A stretch of 64,000 nucleotides of DNA from Nocardioides sp. BGMRC 2183 (lineage in GTDB: Bacteria; Actinomycetota; Actinomycetes; Propionibacteriales; Nocardioidaceae): contig VSSA01000005.1 of the NCBI GenBank assembly GCA_008123405.1, positions 248,001 to 312,000 on the forward strand, read 5' to 3'. Positions 8,571 through 18,211 of this stretch are shown in pieces (position 1 is the stretch's first letter; every line of letters begins with the position of its first letter). The notes below the pieces were generated by a model. It searched no databases. It saw only the letters and a program-made list of their open reading frames with translations, and had not been told where the DNA came from. Made by a program: the position numbers and the translations under genes.

Positions 8571-8982
8571 AAGCAAGAGACCCCATCACAAGAGAGAAAG
8601 TAACGTATGCGGGCTACCCGAGGCTGAATCAAAGTGGAACGCAACCGCTATTCAGGATGAGGCGCCAGGTGCCTTCAGGCGTCCGCGCCATCCAACCGTC
8701 TCAGCAGAAGGGTGTTGGCTTATGCCGCTCTGGCGCACGGCGGCGGGCTCGCGTCTACGTAGGTGCGAGCCCTGGCAATCGACTGTCGTCGAGTGGTCGG
8801 CAGCACAGAACGCGGACGCGCTGTCGTGCGGGCCCTGCCGTTCGCGTCGCGATCCGCGGCGCCTGGAAGCCCGATGCGAGCGACATCGGTCGCCATACCC
8901 CACCAGATTCTTGGAAGGTGACATTCGTGCAGGTCAACGGTCAGAAGCCCGTGCGCAGCGCGGGAATCACGCGGTGCCCCCG
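8571..8982. other. 412-bp stretch without a convincing gene
   Basis: Frames on both strands are open over parts of this stretch, but none has a ribosome site, family motif or consistent codon usage. It lies between the IS256 element and a second transposase remnant and is best read as decayed mobile or flanking DNA. If the IS256 element is excised in silence, a minus-strand frame joins 8571-8647 to 6798-6886. It is only about 56 codons long and preceded by a stop. Confidence 0.6.
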
Positions 8983-9300
8983 GTAGTGTCCTGGTTCAAC
9001 ACATCGGACCTGGATCGTGCCACCGGGGTGTGTCAGTTCGGATCGATGCCGAGGGTGTGAAGGATCTCCAGCGCTGGTGGGGTGAGCGGGTCGTGGGCGA
9101 GGTGTTCGTGGCCGGCGATGCGGACGCTGATCTGCTGGAACGGCCGTAGGGTCTGGAGGATCTTGCGGAAGCTGATCCTGGTGGCCTCTTGCAGGTGTCG
9201 CGCGACTGCGAGGGCGGCGAACACGATGGTCAGGTGGGCCTCTATGGCGTCGCCGGCGTGGTGGAACATCGGCCGTGCGCGTAGGTTACGACCTTCGCTT
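8983..9300 (-). pseudogene. C-terminal remnant of an IS1380/IS1634-type transposase
   Basis: The minus strand encodes the tail NLRARPMFHH followed by IEAHLTIVFAALAVARHLQ and ending near ILHTLGIDPN (stop at 9033). This is typical of the C-terminus of actinobacterial IS1380/IS1634-like DDE transposases. The frame is lost upstream of about 9300, so most of the gene is missing. Beyond the stop, TAGTGTCCTGGTTC at 8984-8997 looks like the outer end of the original element. It is a non-functional scar. Confidence 0.65.
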
Positions 9301-9761
9301 GGGAGGCGGCGGCCGCTCTAGCCGCTGGCCGGGCCGCATGCCGGCCGCGGATCCTCCATCAACTTCTGGGGGAAGTCCGGCTCTCTACGCAACAAGTGAC
9401 TACAGGGGTCGCCGCACCGTTCCCGACGGGACGCGTTGATTGGACTCGCTCCGAACGTCTGGTGTCAGAGGATTGATCGCCCCTGTCGGCGCGCTGTCCA
9501 CCACCGATCGGCGGCGACTGTGTCGGCAACACGCTTCGGGTTTCTTGCGGACTGTGTGCGGACTAGACTGATGCGAAAAGTGAGAATCCGCTGGTCAGAA
9601 GTGGTTTTGTGGACGGACTGGCCTGTAAGCCGGGAACTGCGGCGATGCGGCGCGCCGTGCGGGCTGCTGTCCGTGGAGGTCGGTCGGCGGTTCGAGCGGC
9701 TCGATTCTCAATGCGCTGGTGCAGCCGGAGCGCTCCTGGACGGTCGACCATGCCTCACGCG
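9301..9761. other. 461-bp stretch without a gene; dense restriction-type palindromes at its start
   Basis: No frame here shows a start with a ribosome site or a recognisable protein. The first 55 bases (9301-9355) hold GCGGCCGCTCTAG, GCATGC and GGATCC within 46 bp, exactly where the transposase remnant breaks off. The remainder is featureless to me. Confidence 0.5.
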
Positions 9762-10133
9762 TCACCGTGGCGCACAGGAGTCGCATGCGTGCGAGCTCAA
9801 CATCCTGCCGATCTGGTCCGCCCTGATCGCCATCAGAACGTACGCCGAGTCGCGGTCCATCCTCAATGATGCGCGTAGCTCCAGCGTGCCGGTCACGATG
9901 ATGTGGTCCCCAGCGCGCAGCTGTGCCTGCGCCATGTGGCCCAACGGTCCATCGCACACGACCTCGCCGACGTCGAAGTGCTCGATCGGCACGACCTCTT
10001 CGCCGGCGGCGGAGGGGTAGAGGCCGAACTGCGCGTCTGCGATAGGGAAGACCACCCGGACGGACGGGAGGTCTTCATCGAGCGGTGCGGGGTCGTCGCC
10101 GACGGTGACGACGGCGGTTACAGCGAACGGCAT
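9762..10133 (-). CDS. Small uncharacterised protein, possibly OB-fold-like
   Basis: A 123-residue protein starting at ATG 10133, which follows a perfect GGAGGT ribosome site 6 nt away; a longer start at 10154 would place that site inside the gene. The C-terminal half has a pattern of short beta strands (AQLRAGDHIIVTGTLELRA then YVLMAIRADQIG), loosely resembling single-stranded DNA-binding OB-fold proteins. It is not a clear SSB. It diverges from a winged-helix gene across a 31-bp perfect palindrome, so the two are probably co-regulated. Function is unknown. Confidence 0.6.
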   Translation of the reverse strand: MPFAVTAVVTVGDDPAPLDEDLPSVRVVFPIADAQFGLYPSAAGEEVVPIEHFDVGEVVCDGPLGHMAQAQLRAGDHIIVTGTLELRASLRMDRDSAYVLMAIRADQIGRMLSSHACDSCAPR

Positions 10134-10144
10134 CTCACTACCTC

Positions 10145-10175
10145 CATGTTTCACCGATTAAATCGGTGAAACATG
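10145..10175. promoter_or_regulatory. 31-bp palindromic operator between divergent genes
   Basis: Perfect 14-bp arms CATGTTTCACCGAT and ATCGGTGAAACATG surround a 3-nt TAA centre. The palindrome ends on the ATG (10173) of the HTH gene and lies 12 nt upstream of the start of the divergent gene. This is the geometry of an autoregulatory operator, and the winged-helix protein is the obvious ligand. An additional role as a plasmid-type iteron or terminator is less likely, because only one copy is present. Confidence 0.75.
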
Positions 10176-10535
10176 CTACGCGGGCTGATGTTGAACCACA
10201 ATGCGCCAGTGCCCCGAGTCGCCCGACCTGCCCTGCCGAGCCTCGCGGAGGAGGCGGTCGACGCTTTCGGTGGCCGCGTCCGGGTTGCCGTCTTACGGGC
10301 CCTCAACGAGGATGGTCCGAGTACCAAAGCCGAACTGCTTCGGCGCCTTGGCGGGTCGGACTCGAACTTGGGTCGCCACCTGTCCGCACTTGAGCAGCTG
10401 GGTGTGATCGTCGCCGACCCGCCGCGTGACGACGAGATGGGGCCGGTGACCCGCCGGTACGACGTCGACCACGACCGGGTTCAAGAGTTGTTGGCGGCAC
10501 TCGCGTCTGCCTTGACCAAGGGATCGCGCCGATAG
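10173..10535 (+). CDS. ArsR-like winged helix-turn-helix regulator
   Basis: A 120-residue DNA-binding protein. Residues ~30-100 form a winged helix: the helix AFGGRVRVAVLRALNEDGPS is followed by the recognition segment SDSNLGRHLSALEQLGVIVA and a wing ending near TRRYDVD. No Cys-rich metal site is seen, so it may not be a classical ArsR metal sensor. The likely start ATG 10173 is part of the palindromic operator; ATG 10188 is an alternative. It presumably represses itself and the divergent gene. Confidence 0.78.
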   Translation: MLRGLMLNHNAPVPRVARPALPSLAEEAVDAFGGRVRVAVLRALNEDGPSTKAELLRRLGGSDSNLGRHLSALEQLGVIVADPPRDDEMGPVTRRYDVDHDRVQELLAALASALTKGSRR

Positions 10536-10883
10536 CGCGTGGTGGCTCAAGAGGGGATCCCGGTTTGAGTCCTGCGGCCAGCCGCAGTCATTTTCTCGGG
10601 CTCTCTGAGAGCGCAACTTCGCCTCGGGTTCGGGCCAGGCCTGGCGGGGAGGTCTGGTTGGCCGGCGGGGGGAGCGGGCGAGGCCGGCAGTGCGCCGTCG
10701 GGCGCACTTATGGCGCAGTTTGACGTCAGGATCGGGCCGAGTGCAGCCGAGGTCAGCCGAAATCGGCGTATCCTGGATACCGACGATGCTCACGACCCAG
10801 CGCGTCGTCCCAGGTCAGACTGGATGCAGCCGAGGTAAGGCGAGATTCACCGATCAATCAGACGCCGGTGGGCCCGTAACAGA
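10536..10883. other. 348-bp non-coding stretch with direct repeats beside an attachment-site candidate
   Basis: No gene is supported. Two imperfect direct repeats sharing GCAGCCGAGGT (10743-10764 and 10826-10848, about 18 of 22 positions) lie within 150 bp of the ssrA-like fragment. They could be integrase or excisionase arm sites. A G-rich tract occupies about 10640-10690. Confidence 0.45.
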
Positions 10884-10915
10884 GGGTCAGGGGTTCGAGT
10901 CCCCTCAGCTCCACC
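10884..10915 (+). other. 3' end of an ssrA (tmRNA)-like gene, probable attachment-site core
   Basis: The sequence reads as a T arm (AGGGG TTCGAGT CCCCT) followed by CAGCTCCACC, the 3' acceptor strand. The 3' sequence CAGCTCCA pairs with a 5' GGGGCTG, the hallmark of tmRNA. No matching 5' half, D arm or tag-peptide region is found within 400 bp upstream. A strong terminator follows. Integrases often use tRNA/tmRNA 3' ends, so this is most simply the right-hand attachment scar of the island to its left. A truncated tRNA of another type cannot be fully excluded. Confidence 0.65.
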
Positions 10916-10922
10916 GACGATC

Positions 10923-10954
10923 GAGAGCTCCCGGCCAGGCGGCCGGGAGCTCTC
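10923..10954 (+). terminator. Strong hairpin terminator after the ssrA-like 3' end
   Basis: Perfect 14-bp stem GAGAGCTCCCGGCC / GGCCGGGAGCTCTC with a 4-nt AGGC loop. It lies 7 nt after the tRNA-like 3' end, as expected for the native transcription terminator of that RNA gene. No U-tract follows, as is common in high-GC actinobacteria. Confidence 0.8.
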
Positions 10955-10971
10955 GTCGTTCTCGAGGATGT

Positions 10972-11018
10972 TTGTGGTGTTGTTCGGTGTCATATTCCGA
11001 CACCAAACAACACCACAA
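10972..11018. repeat. Long inverted repeat (20-bp arms, 7-nt loop)
   Basis: TTGTGGTGTTGTTCGGTGTC and its inverted copy (one mismatch) surround ATATTCC. It is unusually AT-rich for this genome. It could be the terminator for the minus-strand gene at 11078, but the arm length and composition also fit an operator or a small mobile-element end. Confidence 0.6.
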
Positions 11019-11077
11019 GGGGCCGCGGGACGCCCCTCCGCTACGGCCGAGGGGGCCTCCGGCAGCGGCGCGGCAGG

Positions 11078-11533
11078 TCAGCGGGGGTCGTGGAGCAGAT
11101 GCTGGTCGAGCCGGCCGGTCAGCGTCATCGCGAACCTGCGCTCGGTGAAGTACCAGCCGTCGGAGTCCCGGGCGAAGGTGTCGACGTACCCGCCGGTGGC
11201 GATCGGCTGCAGAGGCAGGTCGCCGGTGGCTTGGAGTACCAGATAGGTCGAGGTGGCCAGTGCCCCGTCGGCGTGGACGTCGGCGTAGGCCTCGTCGAAG
11301 ACGGTGTTGACCACGACGTGCTGGGTGCGGGAGGTGCCGTCCTCGTGCAGCCGGACGATCGTGGCGTACATCCGCGCGACGGCCTCCTCACCGGCAGCGA
11401 GCTCGACGCCGTCCATCGAACGCAGGGTCGCTCGGGACATCAGCGCGCCGACGCCGGCGAAGTCGCCGGTGTCGACCAACCGGCAGTAGCGGTTGAGCAG
11501 GTTGCGGATCAGGTCGGCGTCGGTGAGCTGCAT
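11078..11533 (-). CDS. SnoaL/NTF2-like protein
   Basis: A 151-residue cone-fold protein of the SnoaL-like (NTF2 superfamily) class. The N-terminal helices DLIRNLLNRYCRLVDTGDF lead into the beta sheet with THxVxN-type strands (TQHVVVNTVF). The C-terminal strand carries WYFTERRF. Members act as small isomerases, hydrolases or ring-dioxygenase-like subunits. It is encoded convergently to the ssrA scar and co-directionally with the AsnC gene 60 bp upstream, so a link to aromatic catabolism is possible but unproven. Confidence 0.8.
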   Translation of the reverse strand: MQLTDADLIRNLLNRYCRLVDTGDFAGVGALMSRATLRSMDGVELAAGEEAVARMYATIVRLHEDGTSRTQHVVVNTVFDEAYADVHADGALATSTYLVLQATGDLPLQPIATGGYVDTFARDSDGWYFTERRFAMTLTGRLDQHLLHDPR

Positions 11534-11593
11534 GGCCGGAACCTAGCAACGCAGTCGAGACGCGGCGCCGGGGCGATCCCTGCGAGTGGGAGC

Positions 11594-13464
<1,871 letters not shown>

Positions 13465-13490
13465 CACTCCTGATCGAGGCGGTGATCTGA

Positions 13491-14702
13491 ATGGCGCACT
13501 ACCAGCGGATGGGCGACGTGCCGCCCAAGCGGCACACCCAGCACCGGGCGCCCGACGGCGGCCTCTATCGCGAGGAGCTGATGGGGGAGGAGGGCTTCTC
13601 CTCCGACTCCTCGCTGCTCTACCACTCCGGCGTCCCGTCGGCGCTGGTCGACGCCCGCGCCTGGGACCTGCCGGACCAGGCGACCGCGCCGAACGCGCCG
13701 CTGTTGCCCCGTCACCTCGCGCCGCACACGCTCTTCGTCGGCTCCGACGTCGCCGGCGTGGATGCGGTCACCGGACGCCGCCTGCTGCTCGGCAACGCCG
13801 ACGTCCGGATCGGGTACGTCGTCGCCGGCCGAACCTCGCCGCTCTACCGCAACGCGACCGGGGACGAGTGCGTCTTCGTCGAGTCCGGCCACGGCGTGCT
13901 GGAGACGGTCTTCGGCGACCTCGAGGTCGGCCCAGGGGACTACGCGATCATCCCGCGCGCCACCACGCACCGCTGGGTGGTCGCCGACGTGGGCGATCCG
14001 CTGCGGCTCTACGCGATCGAGGGCAACAGCCACATCTCCCCGCCCAAGCGCTACCTCTCGAGGTTCGGCCAGCTGCTCGAACACGCGCCCTACTGTGAAC
14101 GGGACCTGCGGGTGCCGACGCCGCCGCGGCAGGTGGACGAGCGTGACGTCGAGGTCTACGTGAAGCACCGCGGCACCGGCGCCGGGTCCACCGGCGGCCT
14201 GGCCGGCACCGTGCACGTCGTGCCGCACCACCCCTTCGACGTGGTCGGGTGGGACGGCTGCCTCTATCCGTACGTCTTCAATGTCGCCGACTTCGAGCCG
14301 ATCACCGGTCGGGTGCACCAGCCGCCGCCGGTGCATCAGGTCTTCGAGGGCCACAACTTCGTGGTCTGCAACTTCGTGCCCCGCAAGGTCGACTACCACC
14401 CCCTGGCGGTGCCGGTGCCCTACTACCACTCCAACGTCGACTCCGACGAGGTGATGTTCTACGTCGCCGGGGACTACGAGGCGCGCAAGGGCTCGGGCAT
14501 CGGGATCGGCTCGATCACCCTGCACCCCGGTGGCCACGCGCACGGACCGCAGCCCGAGGCGATCGAGGCCAGCCTCGGTGCCGAGCGGTTCGACGAGCTC
14601 GCCGTCATGGTCGACACCTTCCGCCCGCTCGACCTGGGTGAGGCCGGGCGAGCCTGCGACGATGGCGCCTACGCCTGGACGTGGGCCGGGGGACGACGGT
14701 GA
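13491..14702 (+). CDS. hmgA: Homogentisate 1,2-dioxygenase
   Basis: A 403-residue cupin-fold ring-cleaving dioxygenase. The core GDYAIIPRATTHRWVV (about 147-162) and the C-terminal metal region YYHSNVDSDEVMFYVAGDYE with TLHPGGHAHGP contain the expected His/Glu/His iron ligands. It opens homogentisate to maleylacetoacetate. It sits between the HPPD gene and fumarylacetoacetase with a GTGA stop-start overlap downstream, so all three are co-translated. Slightly shorter than the human enzyme, as usual in actinobacteria. Confidence 0.96.
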   Translation: MAHYQRMGDVPPKRHTQHRAPDGGLYREELMGEEGFSSDSSLLYHSGVPSALVDARAWDLPDQATAPNAPLLPRHLAPHTLFVGSDVAGVDAVTGRRLLLGNADVRIGYVVAGRTSPLYRNATGDECVFVESGHGVLETVFGDLEVGPGDYAIIPRATTHRWVVADVGDPLRLYAIEGNSHISPPKRYLSRFGQLLEHAPYCERDLRVPTPPRQVDERDVEVYVKHRGTGAGSTGGLAGTVHVVPHHPFDVVGWDGCLYPYVFNVADFEPITGRVHQPPPVHQVFEGHNFVVCNFVPRKVDYHPLAVPVPYYHSNVDSDEVMFYVAGDYEARKGSGIGIGSITLHPGGHAHGPQPEAIEASLGAERFDELAVMVDTFRPLDLGEAGRACDDGAYAWTWAGGRR

Positions 14703-15883
14703 GCGACCGCGATCCGGGCGGCCAGGCCCGACCGGCAGGTTTCGGCGTCTTCCGGACACCCGAGGACCCCCGAGTACGACGCGTGGGCTGGCGCACTACC
14801 GGCGGTGTCATCGACCTCGGGGCGCTCGCGGCGGCGCGGGCACCGTCGCTGGCGTCGTACCTGGGGGTCGGGCGGTTGGATCCACTGCTGGCTGCCGGTC
14901 GACCGGTGTGGGACCAGGTGCTCGACGCGGTGCTGACCTGGGAGGACGACGCCGACCGGGTGCCGCTGGAGCGGGTGGACCCGGTGCTCGGGTTCACCGT
15001 GGCCGACTACGTCGACTTCTACGCCTCCGAACACCATGCAGCGCGGGTGAGTGGCCTGTTCCGCCCCGGCGCGCCCCCGCTACCGGAGGCCTGGAAGCAC
15101 CTACCGATCGGATACCACGGTCGTGCCGGGAGCATCGTCGTCTCCGACACCCCGGTGGTACGTCCCCGCGGTCAGCGCCGGGACCCCGAGGGCGAGATCG
15201 GCGTCGGTCCGACCCGGCGGCTGGACCTGGAGGCCGAGGTCGGGTTCGTGGTCGGGGTCCCCTCGCCCCCGGGGCATGCGGTGCCGATGGCGGCGTTGCC
15301 CGACCATGTCTTCGGCGTCTGCCTGGTCAACGACTGGTCGGCGCGGGATATCCAGGCCTGGGAGTACGTGCCGCTCGGTCCGTTCCTGGGCAAGTCGTTC
15401 GCCACCTCGGTCTCACCCTGGATCGTGCCGCTGGCGCTGCTCGACGCCGCGCGAGTGGCCCCCCCGCCGCGGGACCCGCGGCCGCACAGCTACCTCGACG
15501 ACACCGGGGACGAGCAGCAGTGGGGGCTGGACCTGCGGATGGAGGTCCGTCTCAACGGCCAGGTGATCAGCCGTCCGCCAGCGGCCACGCTGTACTGGAC
15601 CGCCGCGCAGCAGCTCGCCCACCTCACCGTCAACGGGGCAGCCCTGCGCGCGGGGGACCTCTACGCCTCCGGGACGGTCAGCGGCCCCGACGAGTCCGAG
15701 CGCGGCTGCCTGCTCGAGCTCACCGACAACGGAGCCCGGCCGATCGAGCTCGCCGACGGCACCACCCGCGGCTTCCTCGAGGACGGCGACGAGGTGGTGA
15801 TCGGGGCGACCGCCCCTGCCCCGGGTGGCGGCCTGCTCGACCTCGGCGAGGTGCGTGGTCGGGTCACACCGTCGCCCGGCTGA
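14699..15883 (+). CDS. fahA: Fumarylacetoacetase
   Basis: A 394-residue FAH-family hydrolase. The family stretches ADYVDFYASEHHA (metal and substrate side), LPIGYHGRAGSIVVS and FGVCLVNDWSARDIQAWEY are all present; the catalytic His is in the EHHAARV segment. It cleaves fumarylacetoacetate to fumarate and acetoacetate, the last step of the pathway. GTG 14699 overlaps the hmgA stop. No maleylacetoacetate isomerase gene is next to it, so isomerisation may be non-enzymatic or encoded elsewhere. Confidence 0.93.
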   Translation: MSDRDPGGQARPAGFGVFRTPEDPRVRRVGWRTTGGVIDLGALAAARAPSLASYLGVGRLDPLLAAGRPVWDQVLDAVLTWEDDADRVPLERVDPVLGFTVADYVDFYASEHHAARVSGLFRPGAPPLPEAWKHLPIGYHGRAGSIVVSDTPVVRPRGQRRDPEGEIGVGPTRRLDLEAEVGFVVGVPSPPGHAVPMAALPDHVFGVCLVNDWSARDIQAWEYVPLGPFLGKSFATSVSPWIVPLALLDAARVAPPPRDPRPHSYLDDTGDEQQWGLDLRMEVRLNGQVISRPPAATLYWTAAQQLAHLTVNGAALRAGDLYASGTVSGPDESERGCLLELTDNGARPIELADGTTRGFLEDGDEVVIGATAPAPGGGLLDLGEVRGRVTPSPG

Positions 15884-15962
15884 GGATCCGGTCCACCGGG
15901 CGACACCGGGTGGACACCTCGGAGGGGGCGAGGGTTCACCTCCCGCTGATGGGGTCAGCGCC

Positions 15963-18092
15963 ATGACCTCTGCGCACACCGAGACCCGCCGTCTGCTGCC
16001 GATCACGCCCGTCGAGCGTGACGGTCAGCGGCACGGCTCGCGGTCCTACCTGACCTGCCTGTACCGCTGCGGCAACGCCTGCGACCGGCCTGAGCCCAAC
16101 GCCTCCGACAACACCCATGTGCAGGAGGTGATCGGGTCGGCACTGCGCCGCCGGGCGGTGCTGCGCGGTGCCGCCGTCGGGGGTGGCGCGCTGGTGCTGG
16201 GCGCTGCCGGGGCCGGCGCGGCCGTGGCCGACCCGGTCGAGGTGGCGGGCAAGAAGGGCAAGAACAAGGGCCGGAACAAGCTCGGCAAGGGTGTGCTCGG
16301 CACGGCGAACTTCCGCGCGGTACCACCCAACAAGCGCGATGCTGTGGTCACACCCGACGGATTCGACCACAACGTCGTGATCCGTTGGGGTGACCCCGTG
16401 GTCGCCGGCGCCCCGGCGTTCGATCCTGCCAACCTGACCGTGGACGCGGTGAAGAAGCAGTTCGGCTACAACAACGACTACGTCGGCGTGGTCCCGACCG
16501 GCCGCAACACCGCCCTGATGGTGGTCAACCACGAGTACGACGACCCGGACCTGATGTATCCGACCGGCCGCTACTCCCAGGCCGAGATCGCCGAGCTCGG
16601 TCTCTACACCCACGGGCTGTCGGTGGTGCAGATCAAGCGGGGCAAGGTCGACGGCTCCTGGTACCGCGAGCGGAACCTGTCCAAGGCGCGGAAGAACCGG
16701 CGGATCAACGTCGACACCACCTTCCGGGTGACCGGTCCCGCGGCGGGCCACGAGCTGCTGAAGACGGGCAAGGACCGCTCGGGCCGCCGGGTGATGGGCA
16801 CCCTGAACAACTGCGCGGGCGGACTGACGCCGTGGGGCACGATCCTCTCGGGTGAGGAGAACTTCAACCAGTACTTCAACGTCAGCGGCGAGATGCCCGC
16901 CGGGCCGACCCTGGCCGACGGCACCGCGCTGGAGACCGCCTACAGCCGCTACGGGATCGGCGCCAACCCCAGTGACCCGCGCCAGTGGCTGACGATCGAC
17001 GACCGGTTCGACATGACCACGGAGCCGAACGAGCCGCACCGCTTCGGCTGGATCGTGCAGGTCGACCCGAACGACCCGGACTCCCTGCCCCGCAAGCACA
17101 CCATGCTCGGGCGGTTCAAGCACGAGGGCGCCAACATGACCGTCTCCCGGGGGCGCGCCGTCGTCTACATGGGCGATGACGAGCGCGGCGACTACCTCTA
17201 CAAGTTCGTCTCGGCGAACAAGGTCGATCGCCGCGGGTCCAAGCGCGCGCACCGACACAACATGACGCTGCTCGACGAAGGCACGCTCTACGTCGCCAAG
17301 CTCACCGGCGACGGCACCGAGGACGGGGTCAGCGACGGCCGCGGAGAGTGGATCAAGCTGTGCACCCACAACCGGTCGTTCGTGCCCGGGATGACGGTGG
17401 CCGAGGTGCTGATCTTCACCCGGCATGCGGCTGACAAGGTCGGCCCGACCCGGATGGACCGCCCCGAGGACGTCGAGGTGAACCCGGTCAACGGCAAGGT
17501 CTACGCCGCGTTGACCAACAACTCCAACCGGGGTGGCTCGATCCCCGCCGACGAGGCCAACCCGGTCACCTCGTCCCAGGTCCGCTCCGGTCCGGCCAGC
17601 GAGCTGACCACCGCCAGCGGCAACCGGAACGGGTACGTGTTGGAGATGACCGCATCCGGCGGCGACCACACCCGTGGCACCTTCGCTTGGAACCTCTTCC
17701 TGATCTGTGGTGACCCGGAGGCGCCGGAGACCTACTTCGCCGGGTTCCCCAAGGAGTCGGTGAGCCGGATCAGCTGCCCGGACAACCTGACCTTCGACGC
17801 CAAGGGAAACCTGTGGATCTCCACCGACGGTAACGCCCTCGGCGCCAACGACGGGCTGTTCCGGGTGCCTGTGTCGGGGCCGAAGCGCGGTGAGGTCAAG
17901 CAGTTCCTCTCGGTCCCGCGGGGCGCGGAGTGCTGTGGGCCGCTGGTCTACGACGGTGACCGCTCGCTCTTCTTCGCGCCGCAGCACCCGGGCGAGGTCT
18001 CCGGGGCGACCTTTGAGGAGCCGGCCAGCACTTGGCCACACAGCAACGACTACCCGCGGCCGTCGGTCTGCGTGGCCTACCAGCGGCGCTGA
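15963..18092 (+). CDS. PhoX-family phosphatase (DUF839), Tat-exported
   Basis: A 709-residue protein with a twin-arginine signal (LRRRAVLRGAAVGGGALVLG at about 61-80, preceded by an unusually long 60-residue n-region) and a PhoX/DUF839 beta-propeller body. PhoX enzymes are extracytoplasmic Ca/Fe-dependent alkaline phosphatases. Family-like segments include HNVVIRWGDPV, LSGEENFNQYF and GPTRMDRPEDVEVNP. ATG 15963 is the first good start after fahA, 79 bp downstream. The gene ends at a bidirectional terminator shared with the SDR gene. Phosphate control is expected from the family, but no Pho box was recognised. Confidence 0.88.
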   Translation: MTSAHTETRRLLPITPVERDGQRHGSRSYLTCLYRCGNACDRPEPNASDNTHVQEVIGSALRRRAVLRGAAVGGGALVLGAAGAGAAVADPVEVAGKKGKNKGRNKLGKGVLGTANFRAVPPNKRDAVVTPDGFDHNVVIRWGDPVVAGAPAFDPANLTVDAVKKQFGYNNDYVGVVPTGRNTALMVVNHEYDDPDLMYPTGRYSQAEIAELGLYTHGLSVVQIKRGKVDGSWYRERNLSKARKNRRINVDTTFRVTGPAAGHELLKTGKDRSGRRVMGTLNNCAGGLTPWGTILSGEENFNQYFNVSGEMPAGPTLADGTALETAYSRYGIGANPSDPRQWLTIDDRFDMTTEPNEPHRFGWIVQVDPNDPDSLPRKHTMLGRFKHEGANMTVSRGRAVVYMGDDERGDYLYKFVSANKVDRRGSKRAHRHNMTLLDEGTLYVAKLTGDGTEDGVSDGRGEWIKLCTHNRSFVPGMTVAEVLIFTRHAADKVGPTRMDRPEDVEVNPVNGKVYAALTNNSNRGGSIPADEANPVTSSQVRSGPASELTTASGNRNGYVLEMTASGGDHTRGTFAWNLFLICGDPEAPETYFAGFPKESVSRISCPDNLTFDAKGNLWISTDGNALGANDGLFRVPVSGPKRGEVKQFLSVPRGAECCGPLVYDGDRSLFFAPQHPGEVSGATFEEPASTWPHSNDYPRPSVCVAYQRR

Positions 18093-18167
18093 TCACTTCA
18101 GCCCCAGGCGTCCCACACCCTGGGCGGAACTGTCACTTCTCAGGGGTTGCAGCGGGTGGTAAGTGAC

Positions 18168-18193
18168 GGGATCCCCGGTTCACCGGGGATCCC
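18168..18193. terminator. Bidirectional hairpin terminator
   Basis: A perfect 11-bp stem GGGATCCCCGG / CCGGGGATCCC with a TTCA loop lies between the convergent PhoX and SDR genes and can serve both. A weaker GTCACTT/AAGTGAC stem lies just upstream. Confidence 0.85.
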
Positions 18194-18211
18194 GACACCG
18201 CCCACCCCACC

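Noticed and set aside
9436-10020. A plus-strand frame of 194 codons in the region after the transposase remnant
   Set aside because: No start signal, no family resemblance, and it runs antisense over the better supported gene at 9762-10133.
10835-10915. Complete tRNA gene
   Set aside because: Only the T arm and 3' acceptor strand are present. No D arm, anticodon arm or matching 5' acceptor strand could be found at tRNA spacing.
15936-18041. A 701-codon minus-strand frame opposite the PhoX gene
   Set aside because: It mirrors the PhoX reading frame, has no ribosome site or recognisable domain, and its composition is typical of antisense frames.
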